A DNA stretch of 64,000 nt from Coccinella septempunctata. Taxonomy: Eukaryota > Arthropoda > Insecta > Coleoptera > Coccinellidae. Below, one piece after another: positions 1-15,200 of the stretch (position 1 is the stretch's first letter; every line of letters begins with the position of its first letter). The position numbers and the translations under genes are program-made. Where the stretch lies: assembly GCF_907165205.1 (NCBI RefSeq), contig NC_058196.1:33332068-33396067 (forward strand), written 5' to 3'. The notes below the pieces were generated by a model, which saw nothing but the letters and a program-made list of their open reading frames with translations, was not told where the DNA came from and did not search any database.

Positions 1-550
1 TGTTGTATGTATAACGTTTGCAGTGGATATTGAATTGATCTGATTTGGGATACATCATTACGTTATCTACTAAGAATGTCATTTTTGAAAGTTTCAGGAA
101 GTTAAATATAGATTGATTATCTGGAAAATATAAGTGTTTCATTATATAAGCAGTTGTATTACTCTCTCTGTATCATGATATTTATTTGTGATAAATATAA
201 CTGTCGATATGTTGCCATTTATTCTCAATTTCTCTCCCATATCTATAACTTCTGTCAAAAAGTCTATGAATTTTTTGAGGTTTAGTTGGGTTCATTCACA
301 GATTGAAAATATGTCAACTTGACATGGAGTTGAGCATAGAATATAAACCTTAAAAATTCCATAGCAACCTAACAAATTTTAAGAATTCCCGTTGCCATGA
401 GTAGAATGAACCGATGATATAATAAAAAAAAAAGTATTTCGAAAACTTTAATGGAAGCAATATAATTCGAAATATCTGTTATGTAAATAAAATATAAAAC
501 TATAATATAAACAATGAAGTTAAGTACAGGCCAAATGCACGATTTGATAA

Positions 551-2594
551 TTACGTATCTTGAAGCTCAACATAGTTTGCTGGGAACAAGCCATACTTTC
601 CTCGGCACATACCCCTCCACCAACCTTCATCGATCTGGCCAGTTGAAAAAAAGAATTAAAAATCAAAGCGAAAAGGTTCCAGATATTTTTACCTGTTCAA
701 TGTGGGTTATCACGTCGTCTGGATCAAAGGAAATTTCATCTTCTGCGGCAGCTTGATAGTCGTAGAGAGCAACAGCAGTGATACCTGTATCGATTATTTC
801 GTTGGTATAGTAAAGTTCCTCCTCCTCTTCTGTTGCATATTCTGAACTTGCTTTAGGTTCTTCTGGTGGTTTGGAGAGTTGAGCTTGCGACAGGTTCTCA
901 TAAATGTCCTGAAAATATTCAATCTTAACCTCAAATATCAAACTAAGTTTCCAATTTTACCTCGTTTTCGGCTTCCTTAGCCAGTAATTCAATACAGCGT
1001 TCTTCTTCTTCTTGCTGGGCTTGTGTTGTTTGCCTCAACTCCTCCAGTTCCTCCTTGATCTGCCAAAGAAAAATCATACAGTAATATACAATTTCTCATC
1101 ATTTTTTTGCCTCACCTTATCGGCATTGGATTTTTCGTTGTTTGTTTCGGCGACGATGGGGTTCTGACTGAACTGAGCAAGTTTCGACTGATCCAAGGCT
1201 TTAGGGGCGACTTTATCTGTTACCTCCTTCTCTTGATTATCGACTTCGTTCCTCAAGAAAGCGGTTTTGGAAGAATCCAACTGTTTGGGCACGGAAACTT
1301 CCTTATCGTTCTTGACCTTTTCTTCTGCTTTCGAGTCGTTCGTAAAGGCTGCAGCCTTTGGATGGACCAATTTTTTCGGAACAGGTGGTTGGTTGGGAGA
1401 GGGCACTTTACCAGCAGTATCTTTCGCCTGAAGGATGAATTGAAATTTAATGGAAAGACTATACATTTAAAAAAAGGTAAAAATGATCCGTCCAGGTATA
1501 TGAAAAAATATATTAAAAGTGATTGGCCTTACCAAAGATTCAAACTTGGCCCTCAAATTAGACGGTTTCGCATCTCCTATGTCCGGTTTGACCCTCGTAT
1601 AGTTAGTACCGACTTTTTCTGGTTCGTCGTTGTACGTTGTAGCAGACTTATCGACCCTGTCGGTTTGCACCCCAAATTTACCTCCGAAACCTTTCTTGTG
1701 GTCGAGTTGACTCTCGTGCTTCTGGGGAGTTTCGTGGTGATCCCAACCGACGGCAGATTTATCCTGGCGGTCTAGTTGGACGCCGTACTTGCCGCCGAAA
1801 CCTTTGCTGTAATCTGAGGACAAAGACCGCTCAGAATGTGGTAACAATTACCATATGTATAAATTACCTTTCTGTGATTCATGTTTTTCAACTCTTTCGA
1901 TATGATCCCAACCAACTGCAGACTTATCTTGTCGATCAGTCTGTACACCAAATTTGCCACCAAAACCTGTTACATAATCCTTTTGCGAGGCATGTTTTTC
2001 AAGTTTCTCTTTATAATCCCAATTCACAGCACTCTATAACAACGATAAAGCATTATAATTCATAACTATGCTTTATTCTACATGTATTGATACAAATAGA
2101 AATCTTATTATGTCAAAATATGAGTTTACCCTATCTACTCTGTCTGTCTGCACACCATACTTTCCACCAAAACCTGTGCTGTAATCTTTCTGCGAAGCGT
2201 GCTTTTCCAATTTGGCCATGTACTCGTGTCCCACAGCACACTGGTCCATTCTATCTTTCTCGATACCAAATTTACCCCCATAACCAAACGACGGGTTACT
2301 GGGGTCCTCTTCCAAGGCTTTCTTTTTCTTCAATGCATCCACCTCTTCAGTCTCTTTCCTCAGCTGTTGCATACTGAAACAGATTTAATTTTTCAACTTG
2401 TTTGTTACATGCGAGGCTTTTGCGAGGTACTTTATCGCGCCAGCAGTCCTGCCGGATCCTTCGACTGTCGAAGACCCCCATCTTTGAGCTTGTTCATCAA
2501 CGTCGTTTATGAAATCGGGGTCTGTTTCCCAATCATCATCCTGATTGCTTTCGGTATTTATGTTAATCTGAGCACCGGCTGCAGCTTTCCACAT
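551..2594 (-). CDS. Cortactin: Cortactin (actin-branch-stabilising Arp2/3 activator)
   Basis: Spliced model on the minus strand, exons 2594-2431, 2373-2130, 2033-1868, 1813-1533, 1427-1116, 1059-961, 908-693, 634-551, all with GT-AG borders; 1,566 nt closes in frame as 521 aa. The first exon starts MWKAAAG and carries the acidic NTA segment with DDDW (about residue 19), the Arp2/3-binding motif. Exons 2-4 encode about five cortactin repeats (GFGGKFGVQTDR type, roughly residues 80-265) that bind F-actin. A Lys/Pro-rich linker and a Glu-rich helix (about 390-421) follow. The C-terminus is an SH3 domain (ALYDY about residue 463, then GWWRG and FPANYVEL) split across the last two exons. In this family the protein stabilises branched actin at the cell cortex and recruits SH3 partners. 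Length and domain order match insect cortactin; nothing looks broken. Confidence 0.97.
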
Positions 2595-3260
2595 GTTTAA
2601 TTAGAACTTAAATTTGAACGAATCGTGTAAAAATTATAAGCATTTTTGTCGGTCTTCGCGCTTCGCATCAATTGCGTTCATGAAATTCTTATCATTATTA
2701 TTCCCACACACTACGAAAACCCAGCCCTTTGATGACAAACAGGAAAGGTTGAATTTTTCTTTGATGATTTCCTTATCGTGACTTTGACATTGAAAGGAAA
2801 TTATATTAAAGTTAACTACTCTCTTATTCTATAAGATATTAGAGGAAACTGTAAATCGCACAGGGAAACTGTAATTTCGAAAAATAAATAGTAGAGTTCG
2901 ATTTACATAGATGGCTCTGATAGAGAATTAGAAATCTACTTAACTGACTCGTATATTGCATTACAGAACACTGTAATACGAACATGAAAACTACAATTTC
3001 GAAATAACGTTTCATATAGTTCATTCTGATTCACATAGGTGGGGCTAACATAATCGGGGGATATAAACTAGAAATCTTCTTTATGTAGCCGCCACCTAAC
3101 GATTATTTTGCTTGGAAACTGGAAACATTAGTTGACTCTGTGAATCAGCCATGATACGTTGTAACGTTAACGAATTTTGTGTTTTCACGTAGGAAATAAC
3201 CGAAAAATCATTGTGAAAGTGTTATGAGTGATTGTTAACTATATTGGATTACTATTAGCT
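2595..3260. promoter_or_regulatory. Shared intergenic region between cortactin and Cip4 (probable bidirectional promoter)
   Basis: The ATGs of cortactin (minus) and Cip4 (plus) are 667 bp apart and point away from each other, so both promoters and 5' UTRs must lie here unless there are distant non-coding exons. The stretch is AT-rich with no convincing open frame. I see no clear TATA box that decides a start site. Bidirectional use is inferred from geometry alone. Confidence 0.5.
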
Positions 3261-6200
3261 ATGATGAATTGGGGCACCGAGCTCTGGGTGAGTAAATATT
3301 GGCATCAGAAGTGGTAGTTTACCGCGATTTCCTTATTGAATTAATCACAATACACCTGCTGATTACACTATAAAATCACGACACCCAGAAAATAATTAAG
3401 AAAAACTAAATAGTACCTGCATACTTAACCTTGATAATCCTTATTGGGGACGAAAAATCTCGGGGAGTAAGTTGATTGTTCTCCAAATATATTCAGGTAT
3501 AGGTACTCTCAGACAGGTGATTCAGATTTTTAGAATAGCAATCCGAACCACTTGCTTAATCCTTTGGCTAGTGCAAGAAGAATGAAACTGGTTCTGTGTT
3601 CGTTTCGTATTATTATAAGCAATGCCGACTTATTTTTGCCTCATTTTAGACGGAATTGAGGTTAGCAACACATTTACGTTTTTGATTCATCCAAGTGTCA
3701 AAATTTTCATTGCAAAGATTGGAATTTCGTCGCCTCAAAGTTTTCCTTATTTACTCCTTTCGAGGAATTCCATTCTTCATCATTGCAGTTGGAATATTTC
3801 AAGGGTGAATCACCTTTTAACTTGTTGAAATGTTCGGTTCGCTTTTCCGGATATGGGTGGTGTTTTGAGATTTTCTCTAGGATTTTCCTGGAGCATGCGC
3901 TTAATGAGGGTAGGTCATGCTTATCCTTAAGATATCTACCTATTTGGTGAATCATCAAATGAGAGTAATAGGACGTCGAATGATGTTCCCATTGTGTAAC
4001 TATCAAACTTGTTGTTGCTAGGATATGCCATTTAAAATGCATTATTTATCTTTTCATTCATACAAACAGAGAGAGGTGCTTTTATCTGTCTCATCTTTTG
4101 TGTAAATTCATATATGAATTATGATATAATCACATTGAAATAGTTTGTTTTCTCTCTAAATTACGTCGACCTATTTATCTCCATTCCAAGGTGATTTGAT
4201 TTGTATCGTAAGTTGATTGAAAATTTCTCTTCTAGGAGCAGATCATAGTTTCATTCTGATAACACGTGAATTGATAAAGATGTCAAGTGTAAAATCATAG
4301 AACAAGATGTATCACAAATTGTGTATGATAAGTGAAAAAATCATTAAGAATTCCATGACTCATGATTTTATAGAAGGGCAATAATTATTTTAGATCTCAC
4401 ACGTTCAACGTATTGTTATTTTTGGCACTGAAATTATTATTTATTATTTTGTTTGGATGAATGTTGAATTGGTCGTAATTCCTTGAGATAATCTTTTTGT
4501 TTTATTCGAATTTTATGCAATTTTGGCAATCAATGCATCATCATAAATGGCCTATTGCGGTGAAAACATGAAATTGAAATATCCCCTCTAAACGAAACTA
4601 GCATCTGCCGGAAATGCTATCTAGTTACCTGTCCCCTCTGCCACGGTGTATTTACCCTAACCCCGTTCATTTACAGCCCGTGTTCCATGTCACATGTCAT
4701 CGTTATGAATTTATTTCTCTTCTATGGCAGGATTGTATATTGGCCGTCAAATTATTTCGATAACATTCTGTTTTATCATTTCTAATAATAAATACGAGGC
4801 ATTAATTTCAGTAGATTCGTTGAATGAAGAAGCCCGCAGTTGCTCCATACATAATTACGAATTTTATCTAGGCAACTAACAAGCTTTCAAAAATTCGTCG
4901 TGAAGTAGGTTGGGGCATTTTGAAAGTAGATTTTCTGTTTTTGAACGAGATACTCATCTTGTACCACCACATTATTCGTAAAACATTCGTTATTTGTCGT
5001 CAATCATATATGAATAGGGTGCTTTCAGAGTGAGCCATCTTGAATCGATCCAAAACTTCATCACCTAGTTTTAATCCTAGCCACATAAATTCGATTTACG
5101 TATGCCCAAAAATTATCAAGCCAATCTTCTTCCTAATTACTGTCTTCCATTTAACTTTCGGTCTCTATGGAGTACACTGTTGTACATCTACTCAGCAAGG
5201 TACGGAAATAGCACGATGAATTTCCGGCCAAAGGGTGGATATTCTGTCGGTGAACACTTCCGATACCTTCGCGAGTGTTATAAAGGTAAAACTGTTTGTA
5301 TCGTATGATCGTGGTTTTTAAATCCACATCTAATTGGAAGAATGTATCTAGGGTTAAATACGAAGTTGATTTTGACATTGATGTTTAGTTTCAAGGTGCT
5401 TAGCTAGTACCATAGACTACATATTTCTATCTCTATGATTCGTACAAATATGCATAGAACTAAGAGTATTTCTATGCTTCTTTGCACTCATCATATTTCG
5501 TGATAATCTTTCAGATTCATCTCAATTTTTTAATTCTGTCAATTTGAAAAGCAAAAATAAAGATTATCTTTTCAGACAAGAAATATTATTGGGACACACT
5601 TGAGAAATCGAATCAGTTCAGGGTTTGTCATCTAATGTATTTACTGAAGTGAAGTTAGCAGCCATTTGGACAGTGGCGTCGGGGATTGTCATTGTCAATC
5701 TCATTCTTGGGAATAAAAAGTGTTTGAAAATTATGTTCGTTGTTTCATTAGTTGTCTGCTTGTAATATGTGCCTCTGGGACTTTGTGTAATCCAATTTCC
5801 ACGCCTCTGACTTTCGTATCAACCCGCTAACACACCCCGTGCACAGGTGAAAGAAATGAGGCTCATACGTGAGGCGTGGGATTCGAACCGACTCATTCAA
5901 ATTATAAACTACACAATCGGACAATGGTCGGTCGACCTCTTCGTGGGAAGTTTTTTTCATTCCCCGTTAAGATTAATGGCAAGAAGAGGGGTTTCGAACA
6001 CGCTTCTAACTTGGGACGAACGCGTGCTACCGCCAGACGTGAAGCGAGGAGGGAGCCCGTAATGGAATCTGAAATTTCGAGGGGAAGGCACGAATTTGAG
6101 TCATCGTGAAATGCCGGAGGGTATCTTGCTTCCCCATGTTTGAATTAAGATGTGATATGCAGCTCAAGATGTTAGCGATCATCTACTCCGAATTTAATTT

Positions 6201-9200
6201 GTAATTACCGATCATTCTGGAAATGACAGATTGTTGAAGTCATAGAATAATTAGTATTTGCTGTAAATGACATAGAGGATCTGTCGTTATTTCTCAATGT
6301 GAAATTCCATCACTGTGATTCATAAAATAATAACCTTGAAAGAGTCATAGAGAATTTATTGTGTTTATTTATGTCTACCGTTCAAGTTTTTCTGTCGAGA
6401 TGTCTATGGACTGTGACATAGAGGCCTATTGATTTCCATCCTACGAATTCTACCTCATTTCGTCTACAATTGATGTTTATAAAAGAGAAAATCAAATCAA
6501 CCCATAAAGAACGAGTCCCTAAAATGTTGGATATTGATGACAAAACGGAAGTAATTCTTATCAATTCTTCGGTAAAATCATAACAATACTGAGACGACAT
6601 AAAGAAAGAACCGATGGGTTTATTTGCATTTAAATATGAACGCTATATTCGAACAACAAAGGTCGAATAAAAATAATTGTCGTTCATCAGATGGAGGTGG
6701 CTGTTGACATTCAATTTGTTATTTTCATTGAATGCCCCGCAGGCATCATCATGTTGTGTACTATTCGTTAGATGAGTTTTTCGTGACATTCAATAGGATG
6801 AAAATGGTCGAAGATTATCATGGAAAATTTTAGATTTCATTCATTATTTCCGTTTGCAGTTTCTATGCTTTCGTATTCGTCAACAATCCTCCACTTAACC
6901 GTTCGCCATGGTTAGACAGACATCAAGTTTTATAGCTGATTTATGGTTTCGGAAATTTTTATTAAGATGTTTGTAAATATTTAAAACTGAAAGGTAGCCG
7001 AAGTAACATTGAAGTCGTCAGACAAATTCTACGTTGAGATTTTTGACCAATGGAAACTTCACGGATTTCAATCGAACTTTATCCGTATTATTTTGTGTGG
7101 GATCTAGAAACTGCACGGACAGCAATATCAATATACGGCCAACGATACATTTTTCTGTCGCTCTGTTACATGAATTGCAGTTTGCATTCTCATACGCGAG
7201 ATATTACGTCGATTATTTGGTTTATAAACACATTATTTCATGATTAATCTATGATTATACCGCGTAATCGTGTTCGCTATTCAAGGCAAAGAATGAGAGC
7301 TTTTGTTTCTCGTCATTCTCTATACTCCCAAGGCAACGTAACCTATTCATTTTTCTGTAGACTCTCTACTTGAGGACCTCTAGACAAAGGAGAAGAAGAA
7401 GACTTCCAGAAGCGTATGAACCACAGACTCATTAATGTATTTGATAGGTCTATGGTATGAGCTGAAGTTTTGTAGAAATTCTATGTCCCTTCATCGATTT
7501 ATTTCTATGGATCATAACGTACATAGACCATGCGTCCATGCTTCGATCAAATCGATCTGCTCTTTTCGTCCACAGAATAGAAAAAACATTGTATACCTCG
7601 AGATGAACTCCGATTGAATCACTCTCGTTAGTGTCGAATACAACAGTGAGCATTGGCCCATTGGCCGAGGAATGGCGTAGTTTACGACCATTAAAACGTT
7701 CGAATCAGAAAGCATTATGGTTATCGGGCGTGCAAAATATACTTTGAAATGGTCTCAACCTCTCGAACACAAAATCTACGCATTCGAATTTTCACTTGGC
7801 CAGATAATGATATTCCACAAATAACTTCAGAAGACTGATAATTTCCTGATTGATATAAGGCGATCCGAGTTTATGAATATTTCTAGCATTTTTAGATTGA
7901 TTGTTTAGCCTAGCAGATTTTTTTTCCGTTAATAAATTATTAACTAGATAAAAAAGTTGGCCAATTAGTATCGATACCTACTAATGTTGAAGTCGTCCTT
8001 TAATGAAAAAGATTACTCATCCGTTCAAGAATGCGCAAAAAAGAGAAATCCGATTTATTTTTCTGTTTGAAATCTCGACCGGATACGCACTCGCTGATGC
8101 TATTACGAACAGTTCTTTCCCGGCTCTTCGTCATTCGAGATAGGATACTGATGTTTCCTCTACGGTGATTCATTTCACTCTCCAGGCTCACAACAAAGAC
8201 GTAATTATCGAATAGGAGATCTTATTTCACACGGGGTGACTTGAATGAACTTATTACGTGATGATCACGTCAATTTCATCGTATTTCTTGAAATGTCAGA
8301 TTTTATGGTTCGGTGGTTGCACATACACAGAAATTTCTGTCGAGTGTCAGAATATGGACGATATCAATGAAGACCATAGACTTCATAAGAGACATAGAAC
8401 ATGTCTCTCGTCTTTGCATATTTCCATAGAATACGAGGAATCCGCATGACAATCAGGTAGGTAACTTTTGTGGGTCGTTCGGGAGGTCATGGCCATGAGT
8501 AGACGGGATCGCGGGTCATAGCGTCTTCCCATCACGCGAACCGTGACAACAACTCAGGATGTCTGTCGGTAGATGCGCTTCCAGGGAAACCTCAACGTGG
8601 AAATTTAACCGGTTCTTGTTGATATCGCGGTACATAAAACTGCTTTCTTCGTCTGTTTTTTGTGCACCCCTGAAATCGTTTACCAGTACCGAAGAACGTT
8701 GAACAAAGATTTCGTTGCTTCATGGAATTCTATGGATTTCTCTGATTTTCCGAAAAGTTCTCTAGTTGACTTGTCAAAACTTACTTGGGTTGACACGATC
8801 TTGAAGGATTGGATTCGTGTTAACCCGAGTAAGTTTCCCGAAAGTGCCTATGTTCTCTATGTGTAACATAGAGAACATAGATACAAGTTTCTGTGATCTG
8901 TGAACATAACCTCATCACTACCAAGTAAACGAAGAATTTTGCTTCAAACGCAAATTTTTTTCCAGCTGAATTGGGAAGTTCCTAATGTTTATCACGGGAA
9001 ATAATAAACGAAATGTCGAGGTTTTACCCATACCAGATATACGGTATATACAAATTTTGTTTTACGACTGATTGGAACCAGATGTATCGATATCCAACTA
9101 TGTAGATGATCGTGAATGAAATTTACGAAAGTGTTTTCATGTAATTTGAATAGTGTGAACAAGAATAATAAATTTATCAATTTGGAATAACAAAGGGACA

Positions 9201-12200
9201 TTCCACTACCATAAAACCTAGATACGTGATAGGTTATGAGGTTGTGAACAAGTGTCTGAATGAATTGTTAAAGAAAATATTAAGGACGGTTAGTGGTAGA
9301 AATCATTATGCATAACAACAACCAGGATGATGTTAACAAGCGCATGACGGAATCTAGTAGAATTTATTGATAGACTGATGTGCAATGTTATATACGCCTT
9401 CGTTTTTTTCCATGCCTCCGAGAAAGGAAAGAAAGCAAACAAGAATATTTCTTTCATAAACCAGATTCCCAAAGTACATTACGAGAAATGATGAATTAAT
9501 TTGCGCAAACCGTTGTTAACAAACAACGGTTTTTGCATACTCTGCATAATAATTGCCAATGCAATAAATAAACGTCTGGATTGGGTATACGTACTTGTTT
9601 TGCTATCGTTCTCGAATTTTTTCGACACAGCTCAACGTGCGCTTTTCAATAACGCAATGGGTCTCTGGATTCGTGAGAAGTACATTCGCGTGTGCTACAA
9701 GAAAATTACGGTATGTGTAACTGGTTAGTTTTTGTCGATTGCACGCGTATTATTCGAGATGCTGTCAATAATTTGCATAAAAACAGTTAGGAATCTATTT
9801 CAATATTATTAACCTGAAATTCATATTTTCTTTCGAATAGAGCATATACGGAATGTTAATTTTAGACGATTTCTAAATCATTCTATCTAGGAATCTTCGG
9901 ATATATCTTGATACTTTCATATATCTTATAATCAGATAAATACTAGTTCGAAGATTTTTATTGCGAATTCCTTCTGATTTTCGACACTCTACTCTCAAAA
10001 GAAATATAGGTATTAATTCAGTTTGTGATATGTATATGTAAATACCAAATTTGACAATTAAGAATTTATTCTGTGATCATTGATGGACATAAAGATGCAT
10101 AGACATTATCATAGACTTGACGTTTGATGATCATAGAAATGAAATGAAGTCAAAGACAAAATTATCATAGAACACTGACCATTGATTGACAGATCCATAG
10201 AGAATTAAGACAACAGGTGTTACATTCACAGACGCAGAAACAAGAATGAAGGGCATGGTCGAAAGTAATCTGTCGAATTTGCACCATCAACAACGTTAGA
10301 TTTGTTTAAACTAGAGCGAAATGAATGAAAAACGGCTCAGCTAATCGCTGAAGTGGCAAAAACGCTTTAATCAAGGCTGGAACGAGTAGATGTTTGAAAA
10401 ACCAGACTCGATCATCGATCCACGCATGTTTCAATGCTGATTGGGCGGAAATGAATATCCTCTGTATATCTTCATTGCGTTGGACGAAGAATACACCATA
10501 TTTTGTTCGAAATTTAAAAATATTTATTTCGAATTGGATAGTATTGAGAGATAGGATGGGAAGAAAGAAGGATATATGTATTGTATTTGTTGGAATGAAT
10601 CATCTACCATCTAGGAAGTGGGCGCGTGTTAAGCTCACGGCTTTCTTTATTGCAACAAGACAATTGGAGTTGAGTGATACTTGCACATGCCTTAATTATG
10701 TCCGTATCTATTCATATTTTCGTTTCTACGTCTATCGGCACATTACGCAACATATAAAATTTCCAGTCGTACTAGGTATACGGGTTCAGTTTTATGTAAT
10801 AATAACTTAATTGGAGATTAAGGATCATTTAATCACAGAATCATGAATATATGTAGTTCCAAATACTGTTGCCTGGTTGAAAGAAATTATTCTGTTGTGT
10901 ATAATAGGACATTTGAAATACGATTCTTCGTGAAAGATATAGAGGTAAGGTGGAAAGGTTAGAAATGATTATTTCTATGAATCTTGAGATGAACATTTAT
11001 TTTTATGGTAAGATGGAACATAGATCTTTTTATGTCAAATAATCGCAATCAAAGACTTGAATGATGTTTATGTCTAAGGTCGCAATGTTATATCCAGTAG
11101 TACCAAAATAAAAAATATATACCGCTGCAATGGTTGAGTGATGTAACTATACCCACAGTTACTTGTGGTACCGATAAGACACCGATTCGATTGAAATTCA
11201 CGAGCTGTTCTCTTTTAAAATTATGAGGTGGAAAGTGAAGAAAGTGAAATGGACTTACGCAATCTCTCAATGAACGTATTCATATAATTCGTTGCGAGTT
11301 TGTGCTCTAATTGAAATTCTCGATCTACCCCGGTACGCGAGCAAACAACATTGTTCTGATGGAAACGGTTCGATAAAATTCATTTTCACCACGTACCGGC
11401 CGAGAGGCGCGGCAGAGTTATTATCGTTTTTTCATTTCCGAACGGGGAGTGCTATTTTCTGGAGAGAATCATGGATGAAACGATATTATGACTCTCAATT
11501 AGGATTATGAATCGCAAACAGCGTTATCTCAGATAATGGTTATGTTGTAATGTAATGGACTTTTAGTTCGAACATCATTTGTGATTTATCTGATAAAAGA
11601 ATGATAAATGGAAATGATTTTTTCACAGTTTTTATATTAGATCCGTTTTAAGATAGGATACGATACAATTCAAGGGAGGACAATATTCAAATAAATAACG
11701 TTCCTCTCTCTATGGTCACCACTGAACACACGAATGTCAAAATAGTGCAAATGATGCATAGACGTAGACTCTATGTCTATGAAATGATGCCGCGTTTGTC
11801 ATAGAAAATTTAGAATCACAAAAAATTATCACACAAAAGCTCTTTACTTTCGTTATACATTTTATTATCAATTTTTATATTCTGAACTTAATTAAGCTAT
11901 GTTTTTTCAATTGCAGGATCAATATGACAATTTGGCTTTGCACACATTGAAGGGTATTGATTTCCTGGAGAGGTATGGCCATTTCGTCAAGGATAGAGCA
12001 TCCATAGAGTTCGATTACGCTTTGAAATTGAGGTAAGTTAATAATTTATAATCTCCAGGAGAAAGCTTCTATGCAAATGCCCATTTTTATCTTATTCTCG
12101 ACATGTGCGAATGAAATGGGTCATTATTTCTTTTATCGCGGGTAATTACAGTGGAAGACCATGAAAGGATAATAAAATAATAATGAATCGAACTCGAATG

Positions 12201-15200
12201 TCTCGTGAAATATATTTTTATTCCCGTATTTTTCCGAGATTGATACAACTAGGGAAAGAGCACAATCGATGCTATGTGGTATTTACATTTTTATCGTTCC
12301 CCTTAATGAGTAATGAGTTTTGATTATTTTAATTGTTGAAATGCGATGAAATGCCTTTCTCGAGATATAGATGTGGCCTTTGTTGTTGAATCTTCAGCTG
12401 CCCCTGTTATTTTGATTCGGATATTGACAACGATTAATTGAATTTTGAAAATGTTAATGAAGCAACGCTGCATTTCTGCTAAACCTGACGTTTTATTTTT
12501 ATTATAGGAATATTAACCTCATTTCGTCTTCGGCTTGGTCTAAGTTGCATAGATTATTTCTTTGCTCCTTGCATTGATCATTTCTGTGCATTTGGCATAG
12601 ATTTGACACAAGTACCTAAGCTTTTTATCGATGACCACGGCATACAATTTTTTTTCTATGGCTGACTCTTTTTGAATAACCATAGATTCAATTCTTTTTT
12701 TGCCTCTCAAATGTTATAGACAAGTTATTTGCTCGTTAACCAGATTTGACGTACCTATTAAGTACCTAATGAAAAACTTAAACTGTTAGCTATACCGTTT
12801 AAATTGTGCCAAATAAATGTTGATGCTCTCGACATGTTCATAGTTCGTTAGTTGTCAACATAGAGCGGATTAGTACCTATGCTCATAATCTTCCATGTTA
12901 ATGGATGTGTGTTTTTCCCGGTAGATCGAATTCAATCGCATGAAGGTCTGCTCTAATAATAGTCGAGAATGTTTCGATAGTCTTTGGTGCAGATACGAAA
13001 TCAGTGAACGTATAAAGAAGGAGTTCATATTTCACGGGCAATTTACGAAATGAATAACCTACCTGTTCCGTCAAACATATATACGAATCGGAAGAAAGTG
13101 AGGCCGTGGCTCGATGCGTTAATGAATTTTTATGACATCGAAAATTTGTCGATTTTATAGATGGGAAGAAGTGTATAATTACAGAAATAAATCATTCGAA
13201 TGTGATAAATTTACCTAATTATCTATGAGATATGTCAGAAAATGTGCATAGAAATTATCTCGTACTATAGAACATAGACACTTGAGTCACCGAATATTCT
13301 CTATTACTCGAATATTTTTGGGTGTGTTCGAATCGTTCTAAAAAGGAGATTTCCAATAGATTTTTCGTCCGTTTTCTCTGAAAACGGCGGCGGCGGCGGC
13401 AGGAATCGAGTAGGCGTCGGCGATCCTACAGATGTCGCGGTCATCTCGGTTCGGCCGTTGGCGACTTTTTTGTCCTCTTCGCCTTGGATCGGTTGTTTCT
13501 CGACACGCAGGAATTCGAATTTAGAATTCTCGGAAAGGCGGACTGACCAACAACGATTATATTTAAGTTGCGGCGGGATCGTGTATGAGGTAATGCGGCC
13601 CGAGGGCACTCGATGATACCGAAGAAATTCGGTAGACGAGATACATCCAACGGCCTTGGAGGAGTTTGAAACAAAACCCGAACGATCGATCCATAGAAAA
13701 ATTTCATTCTAGATCATAATTATATTCTATGATCCATAAAATCCAACCTGTTATGTTGGTAACATTTATGGCTATCGGAACATAGACTACATGACTCGAT
13801 CACGGACATAGGAAAATAAAAGTGAGCGAACGATTTTAGAATAATATCGATTTTTACTGAATTGAAGAACAGTCGCGCGAAAACTTGGATTTTAACCAGG
13901 GTGACGGCCATTACGGAACCCACGCGCGTTCCGTGGGCAGATCAGGGACCATAATTCAGCCGGAATTTATTATGCGTTCGCCCCCGTTCAAAATACGTTC
14001 CTATACGCGAATCCCACGGACGTGCATGGAGCGAACGCGCAGCGTCATCCAGAAATAAAGCGCCCGATCAAAGTCTATCTATCAGAGTAAGGATAGAGCT
14101 CTCTTGTATATATCTGGAGAATCTTAGTATTCTGGTTTTTACCCAATTCATCAAATGCATATAAATAAAATAATTGGAGAAAAGGAGTAGGAAGTTTTCG
14201 GCTCTTATGATGTAATAATTTTAATTTGACGAGATCATCTCGTTAGTGCTATCCTACGTATATTCTCATTTATCTAGCGGTTCAAGATCTGAGTCGTCTT
14301 ATTGACGTTTTCTAATGAAGAATCTATGATTTTTCATGATCTTCTTCATGGGATTCTATGATTTCAATCATAGAATATGTCATTACATACAGATGTCATT
14401 TTCAAGTTCACCATATTTTTCTTAATAAAATTCGATCATCGCATTCTTCGAAATCGAATGAATCTGGTTCGATGAACTTTTGGGAACGTTCTAAGCACGA
14501 ATGATAAGTCCTATCATCAACTCTGGTCGTTCATCCGGTCGAAAAGAGCACTTGAACATCTACGTCGGTCGTAAGACACGCAAAATTTAACATGGACACA
14601 GTAAATAATTAAATTTTTGTATCGTCACGGTTAAAAATGACATTATGCGTATAGTTGTATCGGAACAGAGAGAAAACCACTGAATAATATGGTTCTATGC
14701 TCAACCACAAAATATCCAACGTATCATTCAATCCGCGGAAATGAAATTCGTACAATACCGATGGTTCATCGATAAACTCGACTTCGATCTTCTCGAAAAG
14801 GCCGTCGTGCAGTATATTTGATACTTGTAAGGTTCGAAAAGATTGAAATTGAAACCGGTTTTCCGAACGACTCGGTTATCAGTATTTCTGAGACGGAAAA
14901 TCACACGCGACCGAAAATACTATTCCATTAGCGGTTTATTATTGTCCTTTTTCCTCGATTTTTAACATTAGGAATCGGATTTCACCCAAGGCTATCTAAC
15001 CATAGAATAATCGCTATTAATAGATCTAGTAATTTTACCTATGATCTATGGTTCTATGAACACTCTCTAATAAAATAATTCATTGTATTTATTCACATAT
15101 TTGTTTGTTTCAGGAGACTAGTCAAGAGTTATCAACCCAAAAAGAAAGAAGAAGATGAATATCATCAGTAAGTCTTCGATGTTGAAGTAATTTATTCATT

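Larger units (their letters stand above)
3288..11916 (+). other. Cip4 intron 1 (8.6 kb, non-coding)
   Basis: Bounded by a clean donor after MMNWGTELW and an acceptor before DQYDNL. Small open frames here (e.g. 3707-4042 minus, 10394-10810 plus) have no recognisable domains and AT-rich composition, and I treat them as chance. It holds many short CATAGA/TCTATG-rich stretches, a small perfect inverted repeat at 8849-8879, and a segment at about 5750-6110 with a tRNA box-B-like word. No gene is supported. Confidence 0.85.

Noticed and set aside
1107..1775. 222-aa plus-strand frame
   Set aside because: Lies across cortactin exons on the opposite strand and spans their introns; a shadow frame.
3707..4042. 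111-aa minus-strand frame in Cip4 intron 1
   Set aside because: No recognisable motif; could be an old element fragment but nothing supports it.
5860..5960. tRNA gene on the minus strand
   Set aside because: Only a box-B word is present; acceptor stem and box A are not, so at most a degraded SINE is listed.
10394..10810. 138-aa plus-strand frame in Cip4 intron 1
   Set aside because: No domain, AT-driven composition, no splice or start context of note.
13304..13707. Two minus-strand frames of 88-101 aa in Cip4 intron 2
   Set aside because: Caused by a local rise in GC content; low-complexity proline/serine sequence with no family resemblance.
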